DNA from: CAVXZE01 sp963766175
GTDB lineage: Bacteria; Myxococcota_A; UBA9160; UBA6930
Direction of reading: 5' to 3'
Assembly: GCA_963766175.1 (NCBI GenBank)
Contig: CAVXZE010000030.1
Coordinates: 40,016 to 104,015 of the forward strand
Length of the DNA stretch: 64,000 bases
The notes beneath the pieces are model-generated. The model worked only from the letters and a program-made list of their open reading frames with translations. It did no database searches and was not told where the DNA came from. A program made the position numbers and the translations under genes. Each line of letters opens with the position of its first letter. Position 1 is the first letter of the stretch. This document shows, piece by piece, positions 8,649 to 17,071 of this stretch.

Positions 8649-10784
8649 GTGACGCAATCTCTTGCTTCCAGAATGAACCGCTCTGGTTCTTCGCGCACAT
8701 GGCTGCGCTCGATCCGGTCCGCCACAAACGTGCTGTGGATCGGTCCAATCCTGGGCCTCGCTGGCGTGGCCGCGGCCACCGACCCGCAGCCGGCGGGAGA
8801 CGACGACAGCTCCCTCGGCCCCGTCACTGTCACCACCCGACGCATCACCGAGGACCGCGACAAGGCACCGGCGGCCATCGGCGTCGTTCAGGGAGACGAC
8901 ATCCAGGGTGGCCGCCAGCAGCTCGGCCTCGGCGAATCGCTGGTCCGGATCCCGGGGCTCTTTCCCCAGAACCAGTTCAACTTCGCCCAGGATCTGCGCC
9001 TCTCGAGCCGGGGCTTCGGCGCCCGCTCGAGCTTTGGGATCCGCGGCCTCAAGGTCTACGTGGATGGGATCCCGGCCACACTCGCCGATGGCCAGACCCA
9101 GGTGGACAGCATCGACCCCGGCAGCATCGGGCGGATCGAGGTGATGCGCGGCCCGGCCTCCTCCCTCTATGGTCCGGCGGCCGGCGGCGTGATCCACATC
9201 GCTACCGAAGACGCGCCGGAAGATCCCTTCCTGGCGGGGAAGGCGAGCTTCGGCTCGTACGGCTTCCAAAGGTACCAGCTGAAGGCCGGGGGACGGACGA
9301 AGTCACTTGGGTCCATCGCCAGCCTCTCGCACCTCCGGCTCGACGGCTACCGCGACCACAGCGGAACGCACAGCTCGATCTTGAATTCGCGCTTCTCGTG
9401 GGCGATCGACGACAGCTCGGATCTTTCCGTGGTCTTGAACGCCGTCGATTCTCCCAAGGCAGACGATCCCGGCGGCCTCACCCGCGAGCAGGTGCGCCGG
9501 GACCGCCGCCAGGCGAGCCCGAGCAACCTCCTCTTCGACGCGGGGGAGGAGCTGGACCAGCAGAAGCTGGGCCTCGTCTACCGCCGCTCTTTCGGCGAGA
9601 AGCACGAGATCAGCGCTCGCAACTACTATGTCCTGCGGGACCTCGACAACCGCCTTCCCTTCGTCGAGGGGGGCTCGGTCGAGCTGGACCGCTTCTTCGC
9701 AGGGGGCGGCCTGCAGTACAACTACACCGACACCCTGCTCGGCAACCGCACCTGGCTCGTCGCCGGTCTCGACGTCGACGCTCAGCGCGACGACCGCCGG
9801 CGCTTCGACAACCTCTTCGGGAGCCGTGGCGCCCTCACTCTCGATCAGGACGAGGACGTCACGGCCTACGGCGCCTACGCGCAGACTCGCGGCCAGCTGC
9901 CCTGGAACCTGGAGCTGAGCGGCGGCCTGCGATACGACCGCGTCGTCTTCCAGGTGGACGACCACTTCCTTGGCGATGGAAACCAGTCGGATCGCATCTA
10001 CTTCGACCAGCTGAGCCCGGCGGTCGCGCTGGTCTGGAGCCCGATTCCGGAGCTGAATGTCTACGCCAACGTGTCCACCTCCTTCGAGACGCCAACGACC
10101 ACGGAGCTGGCCAACCCCTTCGGCACCGGCGGCTTCAACCCCGATCTCGACTCCCAGACAGCCATCAACTATGAGGTCGGCGTGAAGGGACTCGTGCCGG
10201 GGCGCCTGCGCTACGACCTGGCTCTGTTCCGGGTCGAGGTCGACGACGAGCTGGTGCCCTTCGAGCAGCCCGATCAGCCTGAGCGCAGCTTCTTCCGCAA
10301 CGCCGGTCGCTCGACCCGCAACGGCCTGGAGGCGAGTCTCGGGGTGGAACCGCTCCCCGGTCTGGTCGCCGAGCTAGCCTACACCTTCTCGGACTTCAGC
10401 TACGACCGCTACGAGACGCCGGCCGGCATCTTCGACGGCAACGAAATCCCGGGCATTCCGCACAACCAGCTCTTCGGAGAGATCAGCTACCTCCACCGGT
10501 CGGGATTCTTCGCCGCCTGGGATGTCCTCTACGTGGACGACTTCTTCGCCGACGATGCCAACACGGTCCAGAGCGGCGCCTACTGGCTCTCCAACCTGCG
10601 CGTCGGCCACCGCTTCCGGCTGGGCCGCTTCGCGATCACGCCCTTCGCCGGAGTGAACAATCTCTTCGACCGGGAGTACAACGGAAACGTTCGGATCAAC
10701 GCAGCCCGCGAGCGCTACTTCGAACCGGCCCCGGGCCGGAATCTCTACGGGGGCCTCGGCGTCCGCTACGACTTCGGCGGCTGA
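8649..10784 (+). CDS. TonB-dependent outer-membrane receptor
   Basis: A 711-residue receptor that begins 16 bp after the hemolysin III gene, so the two may be co-transcribed. It has a signal peptide, a TonB-box-like stretch PVTVTTRRI near residue 60, a plug domain (LRLSSRGFGARSSFGIRGLK, then VDGIPATLADGQ and IEVMRGPASSLYGP), and a 22-strand-type barrel ending in an aromatic-rich strand (YGGLGVRYDFGG). These features fit siderophore or metal-chelate receptors of the FecA/PupB-like group. The substrate is not evident. The start may be the ATG at 8673, which gives a cleaner signal peptide. The 3' end converges on the oxidoreductase gene at 10815 with only 30 bp between them. Confidence 0.9.
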   Translation: MTQSLASRMNRSGSSRTWLRSIRSATNVLWIGPILGLAGVAAATDPQPAGDDDSSLGPVTVTTRRITEDRDKAPAAIGVVQGDDIQGGRQQLGLGESLVRIPGLFPQNQFNFAQDLRLSSRGFGARSSFGIRGLKVYVDGIPATLADGQTQVDSIDPGSIGRIEVMRGPASSLYGPAAGGVIHIATEDAPEDPFLAGKASFGSYGFQRYQLKAGGRTKSLGSIASLSHLRLDGYRDHSGTHSSILNSRFSWAIDDSSDLSVVLNAVDSPKADDPGGLTREQVRRDRRQASPSNLLFDAGEELDQQKLGLVYRRSFGEKHEISARNYYVLRDLDNRLPFVEGGSVELDRFFAGGGLQYNYTDTLLGNRTWLVAGLDVDAQRDDRRRFDNLFGSRGALTLDQDEDVTAYGAYAQTRGQLPWNLELSGGLRYDRVVFQVDDHFLGDGNQSDRIYFDQLSPAVALVWSPIPELNVYANVSTSFETPTTTELANPFGTGGFNPDLDSQTAINYEVGVKGLVPGRLRYDLALFRVEVDDELVPFEQPDQPERSFFRNAGRSTRNGLEASLGVEPLPGLVAELAYTFSDFSYDRYETPAGIFDGNEIPGIPHNQLFGEISYLHRSGFFAAWDVLYVDDFFADDANTVQSGAYWLSNLRVGHRFRLGRFAITPFAGVNNLFDREYNGNVRINAARERYFEPAPGRNLYGGLGVRYDFGG

Positions 10785-10814
10785 ACGGCGGCCCCAACCT
10801 GCGGGAATCGCCTC

Positions 10815-12152
10815 TCAGCTCCTGCTTGCCGCCAGCTCCGCACCCGCGCTCGCGGCCTTCAGATTGAGCTCGGCGATCTTCCCACGCTGGAACGACTCGA
10901 TTGCCGTGGCGAAGGCCTCTCGCGGAAAGATCCCGCTCTCCTCGAGCAATGCCGCCAGGGCCGCCGTCGCCAGGTAGGGCCTGCCGACGCGTTTGCCCAG
11001 CTCGGCAAAGGGAAATCGGCGAACCTGCGCCTTCGTCGCCGGGAGCTCCAGGGCCTCCTCCGCGTAGAGGATGCAGCCCGTGGAGAGCTTCCCGATCCTG
11101 GCGCGGACCCGCGTCAGGCCGTCCGCCGAGAGCACCACGAAGAAGTCCGGGGAATCGATGCCGGTGTAGTCGATGCGTTCGGGGCTGACGATGATCTCGG
11201 AGACGGAGTGGCCGGTCTGCACCGTGATCGGGTAGTCGTCCTTCTGGGTGGCGCTGAGGCCGGCGAAGATCGATGCCTCCGCGAACAGAGTCGCCGTCGA
11301 CCGGATCTTCTGGCCGGCGCTACCCGCAATCACGATGCCCGTCTGTTTCGCAAGCGCGCTGGAATGGGAGGGCTCGATGGGAGGCCTGGCTCCGATGACG
11401 CGCCCATCCGTCTGGCAGGCTGCGTGGTAGCGGGCGCTGTATTCGGGGCGCGGCCGGTTCACCTGAAGACCGAGATCGAGACCGTGCTGACCAAGCAGGC
11501 CGAGAACGTCACTCTTCTTGAGCTGGTTGCGCGGCATGTAGTAGGCCGTGCAGAGCTCCCAGACATCGATCATCGCAAAGCCGGGCTGCTCGATGGCAGT
11601 GGCGATCGTATCGGACAGGTCTCCGTCGAAGGCGGTGGCACGGTAGACCCAGGCCGCCCCGGCGGCCACCGCGACCCCGCAGAGATCCATCGGCCCTTCG
11701 ATGTTTCCCCAGGGAGTGGTGGAGGTGACGCCGTCGGTCGGCGTCGTCACCGAGTGCTGCCCCCCGGTCATGCCGTAGTTGAAGTTGTTGGCGACGATGA
11801 GAGTGATCCCGATGTTGCGCCGAGCCACATTGAGGAGATGTGTGCCACCGATGCCGCAGCCGCCGTCTCCCTTGAGCGCGATCACGGTCAGCTCGGGCCG
11901 CGCCAGCTTGAGACCGCAGGCATAGGTGATCGAGCGGCCGTGAAGACCGTGGAAGGCGCTGGTGGCGAAATACCTGTCGGAGAGTCCGATGCATCCGATG
12001 TCAGTGACGATCACCACGTCCTTCGGGTCGGGTTGGAGCTTCACCAGCGCCTTGTCCAGAGCCTTGACCAGGGGCTCGTGGCCACAGCCGGGGCAGTAGG
12101 GAAGCGGCCCGATCTGATCGGTCATGTAGGTCGTATATCGGGTCTCGCTCAC
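10815..12152 (-). CDS. 2-oxoacid:ferredoxin oxidoreductase, fused beta-gamma subunit
   Basis: A 445-residue protein with two domains. Residues 1 to ~250 are the ThDP-binding beta subunit: CPGCGH at 20-25, and GDG at about 95 followed by NNFNYGMTGGQ near 122, as in KorB-type enzymes. Residues ~270 to 430 match the gamma (POR_N-partner) domain, beginning GIVIAGSAGQKI and rich in TGHSVSEIIVSPERIDY. In most two-subunit KorAB enzymes gamma is fused to alpha, so beta-gamma is a different arrangement. The GTG start at 12152 overlaps the alpha-gene stop as GTGA, showing tight coupling. No ferredoxin-like delta subunit is encoded nearby. The reaction is oxidative decarboxylation of a 2-oxoacid to an acyl-CoA with reduction of ferredoxin. 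Confidence 0.85.
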   Translation of the reverse strand: MSETRYTTYMTDQIGPLPYCPGCGHEPLVKALDKALVKLQPDPKDVVIVTDIGCIGLSDRYFATSAFHGLHGRSITYACGLKLARPELTVIALKGDGGCGIGGTHLLNVARRNIGITLIVANNFNYGMTGGQHSVTTPTDGVTSTTPWGNIEGPMDLCGVAVAAGAAWVYRATAFDGDLSDTIATAIEQPGFAMIDVWELCTAYYMPRNQLKKSDVLGLLGQHGLDLGLQVNRPRPEYSARYHAACQTDGRVIGARPPIEPSHSSALAKQTGIVIAGSAGQKIRSTATLFAEASIFAGLSATQKDDYPITVQTGHSVSEIIVSPERIDYTGIDSPDFFVVLSADGLTRVRARIGKLSTGCILYAEEALELPATKAQVRRFPFAELGKRVGRPYLATAALAALLEESGIFPREAFATAIESFQRGKIAELNLKAASAGAELAASRS

Positions 12153-13276
12153 AAGAGGCCCCCTCGCTCCAGGATCTCGGCTGGAGAGACCAGGGTGGTG
12201 TCCATCTTGCATACGCCCACCACCTCCACCTCGGGCGCCGCCAGCCGTTCGATCTCGACGAGGTACTGCCCCATGTTCATCTCGGGGACGACGACCTTCT
12301 TCACCCCCGCCATCGCCGACGCGATGCTCTTCTCCGGCACCGGCCAGAGCGTCTGCAGCACCAGGGAGGAGACCTTCCGCCCCCTAGAGCGGGCCTCCCT
12401 GATCGCCACCGCCGCAGATCTCGAGACGATGCCGTAGCTGACGACGAGGGTGTCCGCTCCCTCCTCGAAGTCTTCTTTCACCAGGGTGATGTCGTCGACG
12501 GCGTTCTCGATCTTCGCCGCGTAGTGGTCGACCATCTCCTGAATCAGCTCGGGTTTCGTGGTCAGATACCCGCTCTTGTCATGCGTGGAGGTGGTGTACC
12601 TCGCCACGTATGCACCGCCGAAATCCGAGATGGCCGGAACCTCCTCGGGACTGTCGAAGAAATGGGGCAGGTACCGGCTCTGGCCCGGGGGCACCCGCTT
12701 GCGCTCGATGAGCGGCGGTAGCTCGATCGCCTCGAGATCCACCGACTCCTTCGTCATCCCGATCTCCTTGTTGCTGAGAAGAAAGACGGGTGTGCGGTAC
12801 TTCTCGGCAAAGTTGAAGGCCAGGTAGGTGAGCTGGTACGCCTCGCCGACACTCGCCGGGCTGAGCGCAATGACCGGCAATCCCCCGGAGGTTCCCCAGC
12901 GGACGAACTGGATGTCGCCTTCGGCGCCCTGGGTAGCCGACCCGGTGGCGGGGCCCTGCCGCTGAACATCGACGATGACCATCGGCGTCTCCCCGATGAT
13001 GGCCAGGCCGACGTTCTCGCTGTAGAGGCTCATTCCCGGACCGCTGGTGGAGGTGAGCACCTTCCGCCCGGCCATGGCGGCGCCGATACAGAACCCCATC
13101 GAGGCAATCTCGTCCTCGGCCTGGATGGCGATGCCCCCCGATTCGGGCAGCAGCCGAAGCATGTGATCCAGGATCGAGGAGGCGGGTGTGATCGGGTAGC
13201 TGGCAAAGAAGCCGCAGCTGGCGCGCGTTGCTCCCCGCGCGATTGCCTCGTTTCCTTCGATGAATGCCAATCCCAT
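12149..13276 (-). CDS. 2-oxoacid:ferredoxin oxidoreductase, alpha subunit
   Basis: From ATG 13276 the product is 375 residues. It begins with GNEAIARGATRASCGFFASY followed by PITPAS, the substrate/ThDP-facing signature of KorA-like alpha subunits (YPITP). AEDEIASMGFCIGAAMAGRK and TSTSGPGMSLYSENVGLA follow, then the transketolase C-terminal-like domain. There is no gamma domain at the N-terminus; it sits on the beta subunit instead. The start is placed at 13276 because residues upstream lose family similarity and GGGAGC precedes this ATG. The frame remains open into the divergent gene at 13389, but that part is not used. The neighbouring lysine-degradation genes suggest 2-oxoadipate as substrate (inference); 2-oxoglutarate or branched-chain oxoacids are alternatives. 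Confidence 0.85.
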   Translation of the reverse strand: MGLAFIEGNEAIARGATRASCGFFASYPITPASSILDHMLRLLPESGGIAIQAEDEIASMGFCIGAAMAGRKVLTSTSGPGMSLYSENVGLAIIGETPMVIVDVQRQGPATGSATQGAEGDIQFVRWGTSGGLPVIALSPASVGEAYQLTYLAFNFAEKYRTPVFLLSNKEIGMTKESVDLEAIELPPLIERKRVPPGQSRYLPHFFDSPEEVPAISDFGGAYVARYTTSTHDKSGYLTTKPELIQEMVDHYAAKIENAVDDITLVKEDFEEGADTLVVSYGIVSRSAAVAIREARSRGRKVSSLVLQTLWPVPEKSIASAMAGVKKVVVPEMNMGQYLVEIERLAAPEVEVVGVCKMDTTLVSPAEILERGGLL

Positions 13277-13375
13277 CGGGAGCTCCCATCGCTGCCAGAG
13301 CGGCGCATCGACTCGATGCAGAGCGGAGATGAGCCGGATTATAGGAGCGGTTGCAGGGCTCCGAAACGGCTGAGC

Positions 13376-13388
13376 TACACTGCCGCGC
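13376..13388 (+). promoter_or_regulatory. Candidate leaderless promoter (-10 TACACT) for lysine dehydrogenase gene
   Basis: TACACT ends 7 bases before the ATG at 13389, placing the predicted transcription start at or beside the start codon. No Shine-Dalgarno sequence is present. TTGCAG lies about 19 bases further upstream as a possible -35. The same TACACTGC arrangement occurs 6 bases before the ATG at 5829. Confidence 0.4.
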
Positions 13389-14456
13389 ATGATCAGGGTA
13401 CTCCTGCTCGGTGCGGGCAACATCGGCGTCGCCATCGCGGACCTCCTCTCCGCCTCCGGTGACTACCACGTCACTGTGGCCGATCTGGACGATTCCCGGC
13501 TGAACGACCTGGCGGAGCAGGTCTACACCAAGCGGATGGATCTGGCTGACGACCGCTCACTCAGGGAGGCGATGAGCGGCATGGACGTCGTGGTGAGCGC
13601 CTGTCCCTTCAACTTGAGCGTGCCGATCGCGCAGGCCGCGCGCGACCTCTCGGTCCACTACTTCGACCTCACGGAAGACGTGAAGACGGCGCGCCAGATT
13701 CGCGAGATCGCGGACGGCGCCGACACCGCATTCATGCCCCAGTGCGGGCTGGCGCCGGGCTTCGTCTCCATCGCCGCCTACGAGCTGGTGAAGCGCTTCG
13801 ATTCGCTCCGCCGCGTCCGCATGCGTGTCGGCGCCCTCCCCCTCTTCCCGTCCAACGCGCTCAAGTACAACCTCACCTGGAGCACGGCGGGGCTGATCAA
13901 CGAGTACTGCAATCCGTGCCAGGTGATCTACGACGGGGAGCTGCGCGAGGTCCTTCCGCTCGAGGGATACGAGCAGTTCTCGCTCGATGGCGTGACCTAC
14001 GAAGCCTTCAACACCTCTGGCGGGCTCGGCACGCTCTGTGAGACGCTGAAGAGCAGGGTCGACAATCTCAACTACAAGACGATCCGCTACCCCGGGCACT
14101 GCGAACTCATCAAGTTCCTCTGCAACGACCTGCGGCTCGGCAAACGGCGCGAGCTCTTCCGCGATGTCCTCGAGCACGCGGTTCCGGTGACGACCCAGGA
14201 CGTGGTGCTGATCTTCATCACCGTGAGCGGCGGCAGAGGAGAAAAGCTGGTTCAGGAGAGCTACTCCAAGAAGGTCTACCACGGAAGAGTCGGCCGTCTC
14301 GATCTGGCGGCGATCCAGATCACCACTGCTGCCGCGCTCTGCGCGGTCGTCGATCTGCAGTGCAAGGGAAAGCTGCCGAGGAAGGGCTTCGTGAAGCAGG
14401 AGGACGTGTCACTCGCGGACTTCCTCGAGAACCGTTTCGGCAAGCACTACCAGTAG
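13389..14456 (+). CDS. Lysine 6-dehydrogenase-like (saccharopine dehydrogenase family)
   Basis: A 355-residue NAD(P)-dependent enzyme. The dinucleotide motif GAGNIG is at residues 8-13 and VADLDDSRL follows at the end of the second strand. CGLAPGF near residue 118 and a saccharopine-type C-terminal domain complete the fold. It lies 10 bp upstream of a piperideine-6-carboxylate dehydrogenase gene, a linkage typical of lysine epsilon-deamination: lysine to 2-aminoadipate semialdehyde, which cyclises to piperideine-6-carboxylate. It is transcribed divergently from the oxidoreductase alpha gene across a 112-bp spacer. No ribosome-binding site is visible; a TACACT -10 box sits directly before the start. 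The function is inferred from family and neighbour. Confidence 0.8.
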   Translation: MIRVLLLGAGNIGVAIADLLSASGDYHVTVADLDDSRLNDLAEQVYTKRMDLADDRSLREAMSGMDVVVSACPFNLSVPIAQAARDLSVHYFDLTEDVKTARQIREIADGADTAFMPQCGLAPGFVSIAAYELVKRFDSLRRVRMRVGALPLFPSNALKYNLTWSTAGLINEYCNPCQVIYDGELREVLPLEGYEQFSLDGVTYEAFNTSGGLGTLCETLKSRVDNLNYKTIRYPGHCELIKFLCNDLRLGKRRELFRDVLEHAVPVTTQDVVLIFITVSGGRGEKLVQESYSKKVYHGRVGRLDLAAIQITTAAALCAVVDLQCKGKLPRKGFVKQEDVSLADFLENRFGKHYQ

Positions 14457-14466
14457 GGAGCCGAAG

Positions 14467-15969
14467 ATGGACATCGGCGCGCTGCGCGAGAAGCTGGGAG
14501 TAGAAGAGCGAAGCGTCAGCGAAGGCGACCTGGAGGTCGTGAGCCCGATCGACGGCAGCGCGATCGCATCCGTTACCTGCAGCGGCGCGAGGCAGGCCGC
14601 CGCTGCGGTGGACCGGGCCCAGGAGGCGTTTGCCACCTGGCGATCCGTGCCCGCTCCCAGGCGCGGCGAGCTGATCCGGCGCTTTGGCCAGGTGCTGCGC
14701 GAGCACAAGGACCCGCTGGGCGAGCTGCTGACCATCGAGTGCGGCAAGATTCGCGAGGAGGGTCTCGGCGAAGTCCAGGAGATGATCGACATCTGCGACT
14801 TTGCCGTAGGTCTGTCGCGGCAGCTCTACGGACGGACCATCGCCTCGGAGCGACCCGGGCACAGGATGCTGGAGACCTGGCATCCGCTCGGCCCGGTGGG
14901 CGTGATCAGCGCCTTCAACTTCCCGGTCGCCGTCTGGTCATGGAACTTCGCCATCGCCGTCGTCTGCGGTGACCCGGTGCTGTGGAAGCCCTCGGAGAAG
15001 ACGCCGGTGACCGCGCTGGCCTGTCAGCGGCTCTTCGAAGAGGCAGCTCGACGCCATGGCGACGCGCCAGATCACCTTTCCCAGCTGCTCCTGGGGGGAC
15101 GCGAAGTGGGAGGCGCCCTGGTCACGGATCCACGAGTGCCGCTGATCAGCGCCACCGGAAGCTGCCGGATGGGGCGCGAGGTCGCCCCGCGCGTGGCAGA
15201 GCGCTTCGGCCGCTGTCTGCTGGAGCTGGGTGGCAACAACGCCATGATCGTGACCGGGAGCGCCGACCTCGAGCTCGCCCTGCGCGCCATCCTCTTCAGC
15301 GCGATGGGCACGGCCGGCCAGCGCTGCACCACGCTGCGCCGCCTGATCGCCCACGAAGACGTGTTCGAAGAGCTGATGGGACGACTGCAGCGGGCACACG
15401 CGGGGATTCGCGTCGGCGACCCGCTCGAGCCCGAGACCCTGGTCGGCCCCCTGATCGACAGGGCCGCCTATGAGCAGATGCAGGCGGCCCTCGAGCAGGC
15501 CCGGGGCGACGGCGGCCAGGTTCTCGGCGGCGAGCGCGTACGCGACGCAATCCACCCGGACGCCTACTACGTGAAGCCCGCCATCGTCCAGATGCCGTCA
15601 CAGACCCAGATCGTTCGGGAAGAGACCTTCGCCCCGATTCTCTACGCGATGCGCTACCGGGAGCTGGAAGAAGCGATCGCCATGCACAACGACGTGGAGC
15701 AGGGTCTCTCTTCCTGCATCCTGACCACCGATCTGCGCGAAGCGGAGACGTTCCTGTCGTCCGAGGGCAGCGATTGCGGCATTGCCAACGTGAACATCGG
15801 CCCGAGCGGCGCCGAAATCGGAGGGGCCTTCGGCGGCGAGAAGGCCACCGGCGGCGGCAGAGAGGCTGGCTCGGACGCCTGGAAGAGCTACATGCGCCGC
15901 GCCACCAACACCATCAACTACAGTCGCGAGCTGCCCCTGGCCCAGGGGATTCGCTTCGGCGACGAGTAG
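14467..15969 (+). CDS. amaB: L-piperideine/piperidine-6-carboxylate dehydrogenase (ALDH7, AmaB-like)
   Basis: A 500-residue aldehyde dehydrogenase. The catalytic cysteine is C287 in GTAGQRCTT and the general base is E253 in LLELGGNNA. The C-terminus has the ALDH7/antiquitin signature: SSCILTTDLREAETFLS, then GCGIANVN-like text (DCGIANVNIGPSGAEIGG) and GGEKATGGGREAGSDAWK. This group oxidises 2-aminoadipate 6-semialdehyde to 2-aminoadipate with NAD+. Length is normal for the family. AGGGAG lies upstream of the ATG. Together with the preceding dehydrogenase it forms a two-step route from lysine to 2-aminoadipate. The following aminotransferase is not in the window. Confidence 0.88.
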   Translation: MDIGALREKLGVEERSVSEGDLEVVSPIDGSAIASVTCSGARQAAAAVDRAQEAFATWRSVPAPRRGELIRRFGQVLREHKDPLGELLTIECGKIREEGLGEVQEMIDICDFAVGLSRQLYGRTIASERPGHRMLETWHPLGPVGVISAFNFPVAVWSWNFAIAVVCGDPVLWKPSEKTPVTALACQRLFEEAARRHGDAPDHLSQLLLGGREVGGALVTDPRVPLISATGSCRMGREVAPRVAERFGRCLLELGGNNAMIVTGSADLELALRAILFSAMGTAGQRCTTLRRLIAHEDVFEELMGRLQRAHAGIRVGDPLEPETLVGPLIDRAAYEQMQAALEQARGDGGQVLGGERVRDAIHPDAYYVKPAIVQMPSQTQIVREETFAPILYAMRYRELEEAIAMHNDVEQGLSSCILTTDLREAETFLSSEGSDCGIANVNIGPSGAEIGGAFGGEKATGGGREAGSDAWKSYMRRATNTINYSRELPLAQGIRFGDE

Positions 15970-15973
15970 CTGG

Positions 15974-16960
15974 CTAGGCCTGGTCGCCGCCGGTTTCCGG
16001 ATTCGCGGGCGTCGCCAGAGGCGCTGTCTGGGCGGGCACGCGTTCGCGCTCCTCCACCGCGTGAGGCGCCGTCACGAATGCGAGGACACCTCCCGCGGTG
16101 AGGAGCATGCCCACCGCCTGACCGAGTGTCGGCACCTCGCCGACCACGAGGAAGCTCGCCCCCAGGGAGAGCAGGGGAATCGACGGCACGATGATGGACG
16201 TGGCCCGGGCGAGATCGAGCCGCGCGATGGTCAGGTACCAGAGCATGGTGCCCAGATAACTGAGGCCGATCCCCTGTACCGCGAGGAGCGGAAGCTGCTC
16301 CACGACCAGGTTGGCCGCCGGTACCCAATCCGGACCGCCGAATGCCCACGCAGCCAGTGCCATTAGCGCCCCGCCGTACACGTAGCGAGCGCCGGTGAGG
16401 AGGTACGGTTCTACGTTCGGCATCCCCTTGAGCGTCAACAGGTGGCAGATCTGCCAGGAGAGCGGGGCGAGGAGCAGAAGCGTCACGCCGAGTGGATCGC
16501 TCAGCCCTCCCGCTCCCACAGCGAGGACGATTCCCGTCGCGAGCACCAGAGCTGCGCCGACACGGCGCACGGTGAGGCGATGGCCCAGGAACAGCCAGGC
16601 CACGAGCAGCGAGTAGACCGGCTCCGTCTGCAGACACAGCACCGCCTCGATGGCGGAGGTGCGCTGCGTTCCCACGAAGAACAGGATGAAGGGGATCGTG
16701 GTTCCGAGAGCGCCGAGCAGGATCAGCAGTGGCGCGGTCTCGCGCTGCACCAGCCGCGAGAGCTCACCCCGAGCTACCAGCATCAGCGCCGCGGCCAGCC
16801 CGGCGAAGAACGTGGTCACCGCCGCGACGAAGAGGGGATCGGCGCGACCGGTGGTGAACTTCGCCACCGCGGGAACGAAGGCACCGTTCAGGGCGCAAAG
16901 GCCGGCAAAGAGGAGCCCGCTTCGCTGGGTCGTCTCGGGGATCGACACGGACGTCTCCAT
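15974..16960 (-). CDS. EamA/DMT-family transporter
   Basis: From ATG 16960 the product is about 328 residues with ten hydrophobic segments in two homologous five-helix halves. The second EamA repeat contains SYLGTMLWYLTIARLDLARA and ends VGMLLTAGGVLAFV. Members export or import amino acids, metabolites or drugs; rhamnose/threonine exporter-type and cysteine-exporter-type proteins share this fold. The gene converges on the amaB-like gene with 4 bp between stops. An upstream in-frame start at 17008 is possible, but the ATG at 16960 gives a better membrane N-terminus. The substrate is unknown. Adjacency to lysine catabolism makes an amino-acid role possible. Confidence 0.85.
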   Translation of the reverse strand: METSVSIPETTQRSGLLFAGLCALNGAFVPAVAKFTTGRADPLFVAAVTTFFAGLAAALMLVARGELSRLVQRETAPLLILLGALGTTIPFILFFVGTQRTSAIEAVLCLQTEPVYSLLVAWLFLGHRLTVRRVGAALVLATGIVLAVGAGGLSDPLGVTLLLLAPLSWQICHLLTLKGMPNVEPYLLTGARYVYGGALMALAAWAFGGPDWVPAANLVVEQLPLLAVQGIGLSYLGTMLWYLTIARLDLARATSIIVPSIPLLSLGASFLVVGEVPTLGQAVGMLLTAGGVLAFVTAPHAVEERERVPAQTAPLATPANPETGGDQA

Positions 16961-17071
16961 GAAGCAGCGGCTGCCGAGGGCCGGCCAGGCTCGTTGGCGC
17001 GGGAGCATACCCGCCGGTGGATCTCAGTGGAAGCTCGATGGGGCCAGTTCGCCGTCAGCAGATCGGCGGGC

